In this document: piece after piece, positions 19,820 through 28,074 of the stretch
Numbering within the stretch: position 1 is the stretch's first letter
Layout: each line of letters starts with the position of its first letter
NCBI GenBank assembly: GCA_020073385.1
Contig: JAIQFH010000043.1
Span: 1 to 64,000, forward strand
DNA length: 64,000 nt
DNA from: Terriglobia bacterium
GTDB lineage: Bacteria; Acidobacteriota; Terriglobia; Terriglobales; Acidobacteriaceae
Reading direction: 5' to 3'
Notes under the pieces: model-generated
What the model was told of the DNA's origin: nothing
Database searches by the model: none
The model's input: the letters and a program-made list of their open reading frames with translations, nothing else
Program-made: the position numbers and the translations under genes

Positions 19820-20032
19820 TTAAGTGATCCTGAACCGCGCGCACTTTTTGCAGGCACATTCGAACAACGGGTTCGAGGGAAGTGCCATGTGTCCGCATTG
19901 GTTGCACGTGTACCTGTCTTCGCTCTCAGGGATCGCCATCACTCGGAAGTTGCCGGCCTCGACACAATACGGGCACCGGATGACGCCTCGCGCACTCTGA
20001 TTCTGTTCTCGTGGAAAGTATGAGTTCGCCAT
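19820..20032 (-). CDS. Small zinc-ribbon protein (70 aa)
   Basis: The product has Cys20-Cys23 (CPYC), Cys43-Cys46 (CNQCG) and a Cys59-x-Cys61-x2-Cys64 cluster (CACKKC). The first four would bind one zinc and the last three could help with a second. The N-terminus is polar and the C-terminus basic, suggesting nucleic-acid or protein contact. It is divergent from the Crp/Fnr gene over a 258-base spacer, and 43 bases upstream of the 55-residue protein on the same strand. Possibly one short transcript. Function unknown. Confidence 0.7.
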   Translation of the reverse strand: MANSYFPREQNQSARGVIRCPYCVEAGNFRVMAIPESEDRYTCNQCGHMALPSNPLFECACKKCARFRIT

Positions 20033-20290
20033 CGAAATCCTCGGTTCTTCTGTCCGCTAGACGGCGAGACACCCCACCCGATCTTGCTTCGCTGGTTGGA
20101 TGCTACGCCCCAAGGAGAGAGGCCGTCTGCACGGTGAGGGCCATACATGTGTGCGTCTGAGTACATACAAGCGAACGCAATAAGAGTAGGGTAAGGGTGT
20201 CTCTTCTAGCATCGTCCCGCCTAATAGGCAATTCTCGGCAAACGGTCCCTTGCAAAATCAGACGGATCTTCCGTTGCGCAAGGAGTCCCT
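20033..20290. promoter_or_regulatory. Divergent spacer between zinc-ribbon and Crp/Fnr genes
   Basis: 258 bases between divergent starts, a likely place for two promoters and for autoregulation by the Crp/Fnr protein. The strong AAGGAG site precedes the regulator's ATG (20291). I cannot point to a convincing palindromic operator. Confidence 0.4.
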
Positions 20291-21058
20291 ATGGCCAGAG
20301 ATGCAACTCCTCGTTTGCCGAGACGTTCCAATCCTTCCTCGGACAGAGCAGGCAGTGATGGGAGGGTAGGCAATTTGATTCTCCGTAGCCTTCCGCGTAA
20401 GGAGAGCAGTCAGCTTTTCCCCCTGATGGAATTTGTGCGCCTGAAACTACACCAGGTATTGCACGAACCCGGCGAGGTGATCAGGTCGGGGTATTTCCTG
20501 AATGACGGACTCGGTTCGCTGCTCACGACCCACCCGGACGGGAAGACTGTGGAAGTGGCCTTGACTGGAAGAGAAGGATTCATTGGTTTGCCAGTAATCT
20601 TCGGGTTCAAGACGAGCGCGCTCAGAGTGGTCACTCAAGGCGAAGGAACCGCCTATCGAGTGGAAGTGGATTCGCTGCTGAGGATCTTGTCCCAATGCCC
20701 CGAACTGGAAACCCAGCTCCAGCGCTTTTCGATGGTGCTCGGCATGCAGTCCACGCAACTGGCAGCCTGCAACCGCCTCCACGACGTGGCAGAGCGTTTG
20801 GCGAGATGGCTGTTGATGAGCCACGACCGGATCGGGATGGACGCTCTTCCGTTAACCCAGGAGTTCCTGGCACAGATGCTTGGCACTCGCCGGGCGAGTG
20901 TCACTGGGGCCGCGGGATCTTTGCAGAAGGCGGGGTCGATTGAATACTCGCGGGGACGCGTGAGGATTGTTAATCGAGGGAAACTGGAGGAAGAAGCCTG
21001 TGACTGTTACGCGGCCATTGAGCGGCAAAAGAAGAGATGGCAGGAAGAGGCGAACTAG
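20291..21058 (+). CDS. Crp/Fnr-family transcription regulator
   Basis: The 255-residue protein has an N-terminal cyclic-nucleotide-binding-like beta barrel (about 30-150) with TGREGFIGLP in the phosphate-cassette position. A long dimer helix follows, then a C-terminal winged helix (about 185-235) with LAQMLGTRRASVTGAAGSLQ as the recognition region. No Cys cluster of the Fnr [4Fe-4S] type is visible in the N-terminus. The arginine pair of true cAMP binders is not evident, so the ligand is unknown. A conserved CDCY motif closes the protein. The stop overlaps the stop of the convergent small gene by four bases. Confidence 0.88.
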   Translation: MARDATPRLPRRSNPSSDRAGSDGRVGNLILRSLPRKESSQLFPLMEFVRLKLHQVLHEPGEVIRSGYFLNDGLGSLLTTHPDGKTVEVALTGREGFIGLPVIFGFKTSALRVVTQGEGTAYRVEVDSLLRILSQCPELETQLQRFSMVLGMQSTQLAACNRLHDVAERLARWLLMSHDRIGMDALPLTQEFLAQMLGTRRASVTGAAGSLQKAGSIEYSRGRVRIVNRGKLEEEACDCYAAIERQKKRWQEEAN

Positions 21059-21264
21059 CGATCCTTCCACGAAAAGTCCACGCTGAGCTCAGGCTCTTCG
21101 CTTAGTTCGGACAGATCGTGTTCCAATTCGAGGATACGATTCTGCCGAACATCGTACGCAGCCCGTTCTGCCACAGACAGTCCCCCGAAGACTTCATCAG
21201 CCCGTGCCTTGGCCTGCTGTTTGCGAAGATGCTCTAGCTCGAGTTGCGGCGCTTTGCTCCTCAT
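21055..21264 (-). CDS. Small charged protein, unknown
   Basis: 69 residues from the ATG at 21264; the frame is open to 21384. It is almost all helix, rich in Glu, Arg and Leu (LELEHLRKQQAKARADEVF ... RILELEHDLSELSEE), and likely a coiled coil. It is convergent with the Crp/Fnr gene, and their last four bases overlap. I cannot assign a family. The longer start is possible but has a Gly/Ser-rich, less gene-like leader. Confidence 0.5.
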   Translation of the reverse strand: MRSKAPQLELEHLRKQQAKARADEVFGGLSVAERAAYDVRQNRILELEHDLSELSEEPELSVDFSWKDR

Positions 21265-21417
21265 AAATGCAGACGGGCCGCTGATCTCATCCGGTCGGGT
21301 TCGACTTGGAGGGGCGTGACTACCTCCACCATAGTCTTTGCTAAGAGGGATGAAATACCGTGGACACTGTACGCTAGCGTACATACGTGAGCCCGGCTGC
21401 GCAACTCTTTTGTTAGC

Positions 21418-22245
21418 CTAACGGAGCCAATCTTCCAGTTCGATGCCGCGATCGGTTTTGTCGTCGCGGTACTTCACGATTACCGGGGTATATAGAGAGA
21501 GATTCCAGTCTGCGGACTTGCTCTTCTTGACGGCGCGCGAGCCTGGAACTACAACCGCGTTCTCGGGGACTTCCAGCGGAGCGTCAGCGGTGGCGCGGTA
21601 GACTTCGCCTTTCACCAGATCATAGAGCGGAGTGGAGCGCGTCAGGATCGTGCCTGCGCCCAGAACTGCTCTTGCCCGCACCAGCGTGCCTTCAAAAATG
21701 CCGCAATGGCCACCGACAAGGACGTCGTCTTCGATGATCACCGGAGCGGCGTTCACCGGTTCCAGGACGCCTCCGACTTGTGCGGCGGCGCTCAGGTGGA
21801 CGCGCTTGCCGATTTGCGCACAAGAGCCCACCAGAGCATGGGAGTCGACCATGGTGCCTTCATCGACGTAAGCGCCGACGTTGATGAACATTGGGGGCAT
21901 GCAGATTACTGAGGGCGCAATGTAGGCCCCGACACGGGCAGACGATCCGCCGGGAACGACGCGTACGCGATCGGCAACGGTGAACTGGCGGGCAGGGAAC
22001 GTGTCTTTATCGACGAAGGAGAGGCCGGCCGGCATTTCCTGGAGAACTCCGAGACGGAATCCCAGGAGGATGCCTTGTTTGACCCAGGCGTTGACGGTCC
22101 AGCGGCCGTCAATCTTTTCCGCGGCGCGGATTTTGCCATGCGTGAGTTGATCGCGGAATTCGAGGAATACTTTTCGCGCGTCGGGATCGTGCACGACTTC
22201 GCCTTGCGCGGCGAGGCGTTCGATGGAGGCTTTCAGGGAGGACAT
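21418..22245 (-). CDS. dapD: Tetrahydrodipicolinate N-succinyltransferase
   Basis: 275 residues from the ATG at 22245; a TTG start at 22284 is possible. The left-handed beta-helix of hexapeptide repeats runs from [20 protein letters not shown] through [20 protein letters not shown]. The conserved [17 protein letters not shown] block sits in the middle. It transfers succinate from succinyl-CoA to tetrahydrodipicolinate in the DAP/lysine succinylase branch. The helical N-terminal domain (about 1-90) is present. The length matches the family (about 270-280). It is last in the minus-strand lysine cluster, downstream of dapA. Confidence 0.96.
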   Translation of the reverse strand: MSSLKASIERLAAQGEVVHDPDARKVFLEFRDQLTHGKIRAAEKIDGRWTVNAWVKQGILLGFRLGVLQEMPAGLSFVDKDTFPARQFTVADRVRVVPGGSSARVGAYIAPSVICMPPMFINVGAYVDEGTMVDSHALVGSCAQIGKRVHLSAAAQVGGVLEPVNAAPVIIEDDVLVGGHCGIFEGTLVRARAVLGAGTILTRSTPLYDLVKGEVYRATADAPLEVPENAVVVPGSRAVKKSKSADWNLSLYTPVIVKYRDDKTDRGIELEDWLR

Positions 22246-22298
22246 GGAATTGATGATTGTTGATGGTTGATTGTGATTTGTCAAAAGCGAAAGCGATC

Positions 22299-22327
22299 AC
22301 CACAGAGGACACAGAGGTCCACAGGGG
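22299..22327. repeat. 'CACAGAGG' dispersed repeat upstream of dapD
   Basis: ACCACAGAGGACACAGAGG and then TCCACAGGGG. Near-identical copies are at 25280-25309 (upstream of dapB) and, more diverged, at 35866-35895. Related 'ACCACAGAGGACACAGAG' repeats are widespread in several phyla; their function is unknown. Confidence 0.8.
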
Positions 22328-22394
22328 ATTTCAGATTTAACCCTCACCGCGCCCCAAAATTTGCAGTCTGAAATCTGGAAATCTGAAATGTTCT

Positions 22395-23525
22395 TCAGAT
22401 GCACTTGCACTCGCTGCGGATCAGTACGCCGGTCATGGCGTGGGCGACTTCGCGGGCTTCGGGAAGAGTTGCGTAGGGGCCATGCCACTTAGCGTGGTTA
22501 GGGTCGTGGCCGGAGGGGCGTCCTTTGCCGTGGCTGCACTGGCCACAGGTGGCGCGGTGGAGGACGATTTTGTGTGGGCCCGCAGCCCAATTCTCGTAGA
22601 TGAAGAATGCGGCCGCTTCTGGAACCGGGCCGGCGGGTTTGCTGATGAGTCCGACGTCAGTGACCACTCTCTGCAACTTCGAGCGCGTGTCGCGGCGCAT
22701 GGGGACGAGCGGCAGGCGGTAGACCTCTTCAATCTTGCCCATCATGGCCAGCACGGCTTTCACCGGCAGTGGGCTTGACTCGATGAAGTTGGCCTGCATC
22801 AGGGGCATATATTTGCGGTTCAGGGCGCGCGCTGTCGCCCAATCGTTTGCTAGGGCGGCGTGGGTGAGCGCGGCCATTTCGTGCGGGATTTCGTTCGAAG
22901 CGACGGAGACGATACCAACACCACCGAGCGCGATCACGGGTAGAGTCACCGCATCATCACCCGAAAATACGAGAAAGTGTTCGGGGACCGAAGCGATCGC
23001 TTCGGCAATCTGAGTCATGTTGCCGCTGGCTTCTTTGACCGCGACAATGTTTGGAATTTCGGCGAGGCGGGCGAGCGTGGCGGGTTCGAGATTGGCCGAC
23101 GTGCGCCCGGGGACGTTATACAGAATGACGGGCTTGTCGCCGATGGCTTCCGCGATCGCTTTGAAGTGGCGGTACTGGCCTTCCTGCGTGGGCTTGTTGT
23201 AGTAAGGATTCGCGGTGAGGATGGCGTTGACACCTGGGCGCGCGGCGAGCTCCTTCGCTTTTTCTACGGCCTCGTGCGTCGCGTTCGAGGTTGCGCCGGC
23301 AACGATGGGGACGCGTCCGGCGGCAACTTCGATGGTGGTGTCGATGACGTGCAGCCACTCGTCGTGCGTGAGAGTGGGAGTCTCTCCGGTGGTGCCGCAC
23401 GGGACGAGGAAATCAATGCCAGATTCGATTTGCCAGGAGACCAGGTTGCGCAGGGCGTCGTCGTCGATGGAGCCGTCTTGATGAAACGGAGTGACCAGAG
23501 CGGTGCCGCATCCACGGAGTTGCAT
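22395..23525 (-). CDS. dapA: 4-hydroxy-tetrahydrodipicolinate synthase with Cys-rich C-terminal extension
   Basis: 376 residues from the ATG at 23525; the frame is open to 23579. Residues 1 to about 300 form a complete DapA aldolase barrel. It has GTTGETPTL, the YNVPGRTS motif with the catalytic Tyr, and the Schiff-base Lys in VAVKEASGN. It condenses pyruvate with aspartate semialdehyde. Normal DapA ends near 290-300. Here a 70-residue tail (about 307-376) adds FFIYENWAAGP, CGQCSHGKG, KWHGPY and a final CKCI. The tail carries about four Cys and several His and looks like a separate small domain, possibly zinc binding. No stop codon or frameshift separates the two parts. Confidence 0.9.
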   Translation of the reverse strand: MQLRGCGTALVTPFHQDGSIDDDALRNLVSWQIESGIDFLVPCGTTGETPTLTHDEWLHVIDTTIEVAAGRVPIVAGATSNATHEAVEKAKELAARPGVNAILTANPYYNKPTQEGQYRHFKAIAEAIGDKPVILYNVPGRTSANLEPATLARLAEIPNIVAVKEASGNMTQIAEAIASVPEHFLVFSGDDAVTLPVIALGGVGIVSVASNEIPHEMAALTHAALANDWATARALNRKYMPLMQANFIESSPLPVKAVLAMMGKIEEVYRLPLVPMRRDTRSKLQRVVTDVGLISKPAGPVPEAAAFFIYENWAAGPHKIVLHRATCGQCSHGKGRPSGHDPNHAKWHGPYATLPEAREVAHAMTGVLIRSECKCI

Positions 23526-23591
23526 AGGGATAAGATAGCGCGAATGAGCGGGGAGGGAAAATCGTGTGACGGGGATCACAACCAGTGGAGG

Positions 23592-23611
23592 GGCGGACGC
23601 CTTCGTCCGCC
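23592..23611. repeat. 8-bp hairpin upstream of dapA
   Basis: GGCGGACG-CCTT-CGTCCGCC forms a perfect 8-bp stem with a four-base loop, 66 bases upstream of dapA. It looks like a repeat-family hairpin rather than a known riboswitch. Confidence 0.6.
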
Positions 23612-23689
23612 GTGCTGCGGCATGTGTACTCCCTGACTTTATGTGTGCTAGCAGACGCTGTCATTCTGGGAGGCTGATACGATTTCACC

Positions 23690-24568
23690 GTGAATCCCGT
23701 AATCCTGTTCTTCGCTTCTGGCGAGTCGCTTTATCCCGGAGCCGCCTTGCTCATCGCTTCAGTTGTGACCTCAGCGTTCTCTCTGCCAACCATAGTCATT
23801 TGGATTCGACGAATTAGCGTGTGGGTTGGATTAGCCTTGCTGATCATGGCTAGTCCTCCGCTACCCTGGAGTCTCGACGCACTCTTCGGTCTTGTATTCC
23901 TGCTGTTTCTGATCTCTGGGCATCGCCTAAAGCCGACTCATGAATTGAGAAGATTTCACATTGCTTCATCGGTCTTCTTTGTTCTCGTATTGCTCATTAT
24001 TCCGATCACAGAATTTGCTCACCGAAGACTGCCAGCAATCCGCGGAGAAGCAAGCGATCACCTCGTTGTCATTGGAGACTCCATCTCGGCGGGTTTAGGG
24101 ACACGCGTGCGCGCTTGGCCAGAGGTGATGCGGCAGGCGACTGGGGCGGAGGTCACCAACCTGTCGAAGCCGGGCGCGACAATGATGGACGGACTTTCCT
24201 TGGCAAATCGCGTCACTGAGCAAGACCATCTTGTTCTGATCGAACTCGGGGGAAACGATCTGATCGCTGGAGAACGGTCTGAGGATTTTGAGCGATCGCT
24301 CGATGGAGTCTTGGCAAGACTCGTCTCGACCAAACGGACGATTGTTATGTTCGAATTGCCGCTCCTCCCACAGATGGTCACCTACGGCCGGGTTCAGCGG
24401 CGCTTGGCAAAGAGATATCGCGTATGGCTGATCCCCAAGCGGTTTCTAATCACCGTCATTTCGGGTAAGGACGCAACCACGGACGGCTTGCATCTCACCG
24501 ATGTAGGCGCTCGTCGCATGGTGTCTCTAGTGGCCCAGGTTTTTTCACCAGTCCTCAAGCCCCGCTAA
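23690..24568 (+). CDS. Membrane-anchored SGNH/GDSL hydrolase
   Basis: The 292-residue product has four hydrophobic N-terminal segments (about 1-110). An SGNH domain follows with block I GDSISAG, block III GGND in ELGGNDLIAG, and block V DGLHLTD, so Ser, Gly, Asn and His are all present. The family includes esterases, lipases and lysophospholipases such as TesA, and carbohydrate acetyl-esterases. The membrane anchor suggests action on lipids or envelope glycans. The gene is on the plus strand between the minus-strand dapA and dapB genes, and ends three bases before dapB's stop codon. It interrupts the lysine cluster. Confidence 0.85.
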   Translation: MNPVILFFASGESLYPGAALLIASVVTSAFSLPTIVIWIRRISVWVGLALLIMASPPLPWSLDALFGLVFLLFLISGHRLKPTHELRRFHIASSVFFVLVLLIIPITEFAHRRLPAIRGEASDHLVVIGDSISAGLGTRVRAWPEVMRQATGAEVTNLSKPGATMMDGLSLANRVTEQDHLVLIELGGNDLIAGERSEDFERSLDGVLARLVSTKRTIVMFELPLLPQMVTYGRVQRRLAKRYRVWLIPKRFLITVISGKDATTDGLHLTDVGARRMVSLVAQVFSPVLKPR

Positions 24569-24571
24569 TTC

Positions 24572-25258
24572 TTACAAATCCCGCCAGACGTCCTTGAAAT
24601 CGTAGAATCCCTTTTTGCCCATCAGCCACTCGGCGGCGCGGACGGCGCCTTCGGCGAAGGCGCGGCGGGATTTCGCGTCGTGGCAGAGATAGATTCGGTC
24701 GGCCGGGGATTCGAAGACGACTTCGTGCAGGCCTACGACTTCGCCTTCGCGGAAGGATGTGATCTCGAGATCCTCGTGCTTGTCTGCGGTCTCGCGGATG
24801 ATTCGCTGGATCGCAATCGCTGTGCCTGAAGGAGCGTCGTTCTTGTGGGCGTGATGACGCTCGAAAATCTGGCCGGAATAATCGTGATCCAAAGCCGCGG
24901 CTGCGGTTCGGGCGATATCAAAGAAGAGATTTACTCCGATAGAGAAATTCGCAGCGTAGATGAATCCTGTCTTGTGGTGCTCGACTAGCGTGCGCACGTG
25001 ATCCATCTCGTTGTACCAGCCGGTCGTGCCGACCACCATATTCTTGCCGGCTTTTACGCAGGCTTCGATGTGCTGGAGGACGCAGTGCGGGGCGGTGAAG
25101 TCGATGACTGTGTCGAAGGGAGCGAGGTTTTCCGGAGTGAGTGCGGCGCACTCGATATTGTCTTTTGCGCCTACGACTCGGGTGTGATGTTTGCGCTCGG
25201 CGGCGACTTCGGCCACGAGCGATCCGGTTTTGCCTCGGCCGAGGAGAAGGAGATTCAT
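24572..25258 (-). CDS. dapB: 4-hydroxy-tetrahydrodipicolinate reductase
   Basis: 228 residues from the ATG at 25258; the frame is open to 25294. The N-terminal Rossmann motif reads GRGKTG instead of the usual GxxGxMG, a small deviation. The catalytic block HHAHKNDAPSGTA is intact, with the Lys and the His pair. The enzyme reduces dihydrodipicolinate with NAD(P)H in DAP synthesis. The length is slightly below the common 240-270 residues. A CACAGAGG repeat sits 22-51 bases upstream. It belongs to the lysine run dapB-dapA-dapD, separated from dapA by the opposite-strand SGNH gene. Confidence 0.93.
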   Translation of the reverse strand: MNLLLLGRGKTGSLVAEVAAERKHHTRVVGAKDNIECAALTPENLAPFDTVIDFTAPHCVLQHIEACVKAGKNMVVGTTGWYNEMDHVRTLVEHHKTGFIYAANFSIGVNLFFDIARTAAAALDHDYSGQIFERHHAHKNDAPSGTAIAIQRIIRETADKHEDLEITSFREGEVVGLHEVVFESPADRIYLCHDAKSRRAFAEGAVRAAEWLMGKKGFYDFKDVWRDL

Positions 25259-25279
25259 GGGCTTTCCTTCCAGAGATTT

Positions 25280-25309
25280 AACCACAGAGGGCACAGAGGG
25301 GCACAGGGG
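25280..25309. repeat. 'CACAGAGG' dispersed repeat upstream of dapB
   Basis: AACCACAGAGGGCACAGAGG and then GGCACAGGGG. It closely matches the copy upstream of dapD (22299-22327). Confidence 0.8.
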
Positions 25310-25364
25310 CCTCGAGTCCGTATGACGAACTGAAGGGGCGAGGGCGGTCGCCGGCGCTACGGTC

Positions 25365-26738
25365 TTAGGCGAAGACTTCGGGGTCTAGTTCTGAGAAGAA
25401 CGTTTTGTGGAGGCGCTGGACTACTTCGGGGACTTCGTCTTCTTCGATGACGAAGGTCAGGTTAATTTCTGAGGCGCCTTGTGAGATCATGCGGATCTTT
25501 TTGTCTGCCAGTTCGCGGAACACATGGGCGGCGATTCCGGGAGTTTCGCGCAGATTTTCTCCTACCAGGCAGACGATGGCTTTGCGGCCTTCGTATTTCA
25601 CGTCGGCCAGCTTGGCGAGATCGGCGGCCAGGGCGGGAATGGCCTGATTCGAATCGACTGTGAGCGAGACGCTGACTTCCGAGGTCGAGACCACGTCGAT
25701 GGAAACCTTGTGGCGGTCAAAAGCTTCGAAGATGGAGCGCAGGAATCCGTGGGCCAGCAGCATGCGCGGAGCGGCGACGTCTACGATCGTAATGCGCTTC
25801 TTGGCGGCAATCGCTTTGAAGATGTTCTTCGTGTGTGGGGCGCGAGTGGTGATACGCGTTCCCTCGCACGAGGGATTGCGCGAGTTCAGAACATAGACTG
25901 GAATGTTCTTCTGAATAGCCGGCAGAACGGTGGCCGGGTGCAGGACTTTGGCGCCGAAGTAGGCAAGCTCCGCGGCCTCGTCGAAGCTGATGACTTTGAT
26001 GCGGCGCGCGTCCGGACAGAGGCGGGGATCGGTGGTGAGAATGCCGTCGACATCGGTCCAGATCTCGATCTTATCTGCGCCCAGGCCAGCGCCGAAGATG
26101 GCGGCGGAAAAGTCAGAGCCTCCGCGGCCGATCGTTGTCGTGATACCCGCGCGGTTGGAGCCGATGAACCCGCCCATCACCGGTACTTGTCCTGCCTTGA
26201 CGAGTGGGAGAACCTTTTCCTGAAGTTTGAGATTTGTTTCTTCGTATTGAGGCACAGCCTGCATATAGGCGCTGTCGGTGATGAGCACATCGCGGGAGTC
26301 GATGTGAGCGCCTTTCAGCCCACGGGCTTCGAATGCGGCGGCGACGATCTTGCTCGAAAGCATTTCGCCGAAGGCGGCGACATGATCGGTAGTGCGGGGA
26401 GTGATTTCGCCGACGGCGGAGATGCCGCGGAGCAGTTCGTCAAGAGATTCGAAGTCCTGGCCGAGTTCGGAATGGAATTCGGTGAAGCGCGCGGTGCCGA
26501 GTAGTTCGCTGGCCGTGTTGTAGTGGCGTTCCTGCAGCGAGCGGCAGAGTTTGAGCGCGGTTTTGCGTTCGCCTTCTCCGGCGGCGCGGGCCATGGTGAG
26601 CAGCGTGTCGGTGACCTTGGCCATGGCGCTGACCACGACCACGGGTTGTTTGTCGAGGCGTCCGTGGACGATCGAGGCGACGCGGTCGATGGCTTTAGCG
26701 TCTTCGACGGAGGTGCCGCCGAATTTCATAACGATCAT
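25365..26738 (-). CDS. lysC: Aspartate kinase
   Basis: 457 residues from the ATG at 26738; the frame is open to 26810. It begins MIVMKFGGTSV, the nucleotide-binding KFGGTS motif. Later GRGGSDFSAA and two C-terminal ACT domains (from about 310) are of the type that bind lysine or threonine for feedback control. It phosphorylates aspartate, the first step to lysine, methionine and threonine. No homoserine dehydrogenase domain is fused. The upstream GAGG is a modest ribosome binding site. It lies next to asd on the same strand, matching the pathway order. Confidence 0.95.
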   Translation of the reverse strand: MIVMKFGGTSVEDAKAIDRVASIVHGRLDKQPVVVVSAMAKVTDTLLTMARAAGEGERKTALKLCRSLQERHYNTASELLGTARFTEFHSELGQDFESLDELLRGISAVGEITPRTTDHVAAFGEMLSSKIVAAAFEARGLKGAHIDSRDVLITDSAYMQAVPQYEETNLKLQEKVLPLVKAGQVPVMGGFIGSNRAGITTTIGRGGSDFSAAIFGAGLGADKIEIWTDVDGILTTDPRLCPDARRIKVISFDEAAELAYFGAKVLHPATVLPAIQKNIPVYVLNSRNPSCEGTRITTRAPHTKNIFKAIAAKKRITIVDVAAPRMLLAHGFLRSIFEAFDRHKVSIDVVSTSEVSVSLTVDSNQAIPALAADLAKLADVKYEGRKAIVCLVGENLRETPGIAAHVFRELADKKIRMISQGASEINLTFVIEEDEVPEVVQRLHKTFFSELDPEVFA

Positions 26739-26880
26739 TCGACGGGCCTCGAGTGGAATGATCGGTCTTCGGATTGGCACAGGAGTGCGGAGGCGGGACG
26801 CCTCCGCCACACTTCGGCTTCGCTCAGTGCGGGCAGCCGGCGGGACGCCGGCGCTACTTTTCTGGCGCCGGTAGTCGGAT
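26739..26880. repeat. GC-rich hairpin repeat between asd and lysC
   Basis: GGAGGCGGGACGCCTCC and CAGCCGGCGGGACGCCGGCG (about 26789-26863) are small inverted units. The second recurs at about 28058-28081. No promoter can be named. Confidence 0.5.
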
Positions 26881-27933
26881 TCATCCCAGGTATCCCTTGG
26901 CTTTCAGGAGTTCGGCGTTTAACACGGCTGCTCCGGCTGCACCGCGGATCGTGTTGTGCGACAGAACCGTGAACTTCCAGTCCAGCACGTTGCACGGGCG
27001 CAGACGACCGACGGCAGTCGTCATGCCGGCGCCCATGTCGACGTCGAAGCGCGGTTGTGGACGGTCATTCGCTTCGAGGTAGACTACCGGCTTTTCCGGA
27101 GCGCTGGGGAGCTTTAATTCCTGTGGCTCGGCTCTGTAGCTGTTCCATGCCGCAATAATTTCTTCCGCCTTCGCCTTCTTCTTCAAGCGAATCGAGACTG
27201 ATTCCGTGTGACCGTCTTCCACCGCCACGCGGTTGCACTGCGCGCTCATGGCAAACGGGCCCGGGATGACTCTGGAGCCGTTCAGGTTCCCCAGCAGTTT
27301 TTTCGTCTCCTCTTCCATCTTTTCTTCTTCGTTCTTGATGAAGGGAATCACGTTGCCGAGGATGTCGAGCGAGGCTACGCCCGGGTATCCCGCGCCGCTG
27401 ACGGCTTGCATGGTGACCGCCATGACGGTTTCCAGTCCGAATTTCTGATGCAATGGCGCGAGTGCCAGCACAAGACCGATCGCCGAACAGTTGGGATTGG
27501 TGACGACATATCCGCCGGATTTCTTACGCCATCCCTGGACGTCGATCAGTTGGATATGACCGGCATTGACTTCAGGGATGACCAGCGGCACGTCTTCCTG
27601 CATGCGAAGCGCGCTGGAGTTGGAAACTACGGCGCAACCTGCGTCGGCGAAACGCGGTTCGAGTTCAGCGGCGATGGCGGAGTCGAGGGCGGCAAAGATA
27701 ATCTTCGGTGCGCCCTCCGGAGCGGCCGGGGAGACTTTCATTTTTGCCACGGCCGGGGGAATGGGCGTTTTCAGGCGCCACCGCGCGGCGTCTTCATAGA
27801 CCTTGCCCTCAGAGCGGTCCGAGGCCGCCAGCCACGCGACTTCAAACCAGGGATGGTGCTCGAGCATCTGGATGAATCGTTGTCCGACTACACCAGTAGC
27901 GCCGAGAATGCCGATAGGAATCTTCTTGTTCAT
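26881..27933 (-). CDS. asd: Aspartate-semialdehyde dehydrogenase
   Basis: The 350-residue protein begins with a Rossmann motif, GILGATGVVGQR. The active-site Cys is in NPNCSAIG near 149, and the acyl-enzyme His region follows. The sequence is of the archaeal/fungal-like Asd subtype (long C-terminal part with VEDGHTESVS). It reduces aspartyl-4-phosphate to the semialdehyde used by DapA. The ATG at 27933 precedes the conserved NKKIPIGILG start. It lies upstream of lysC, dapB, dapA and dapD on the same strand and heads the lysine run. Confidence 0.95.
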   Translation of the reverse strand: MNKKIPIGILGATGVVGQRFIQMLEHHPWFEVAWLAASDRSEGKVYEDAARWRLKTPIPPAVAKMKVSPAAPEGAPKIIFAALDSAIAAELEPRFADAGCAVVSNSSALRMQEDVPLVIPEVNAGHIQLIDVQGWRKKSGGYVVTNPNCSAIGLVLALAPLHQKFGLETVMAVTMQAVSGAGYPGVASLDILGNVIPFIKNEEEKMEEETKKLLGNLNGSRVIPGPFAMSAQCNRVAVEDGHTESVSIRLKKKAKAEEIIAAWNSYRAEPQELKLPSAPEKPVVYLEANDRPQPRFDVDMGAGMTTAVGRLRPCNVLDWKFTVLSHNTIRGAAGAAVLNAELLKAKGYLG

Positions 27934-28074
27934 GTGAATACTTGGAATTTTATAATAAGCGCAGAATTCGTTCTGTGCCCGTAACCAGTCAGGGTGTTAC
28001 TAAAGCTTAGGAATTCCAGCCGTGGCGCAGTGGGAGGGCGAGACGGCCTCCCCGACAGCCGGCGGGACGGCGCG

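Noticed and set aside
25259..25364. Lysine riboswitch upstream of lysC or dapB
   Set aside because: No lysine-aptamer-like helices; the spacer holds only the CACAGAGG repeat.
25524..26504. Plus-strand open frame across lysC
   Set aside because: Shadow of aspartate kinase; no domain and no ribosome binding site.
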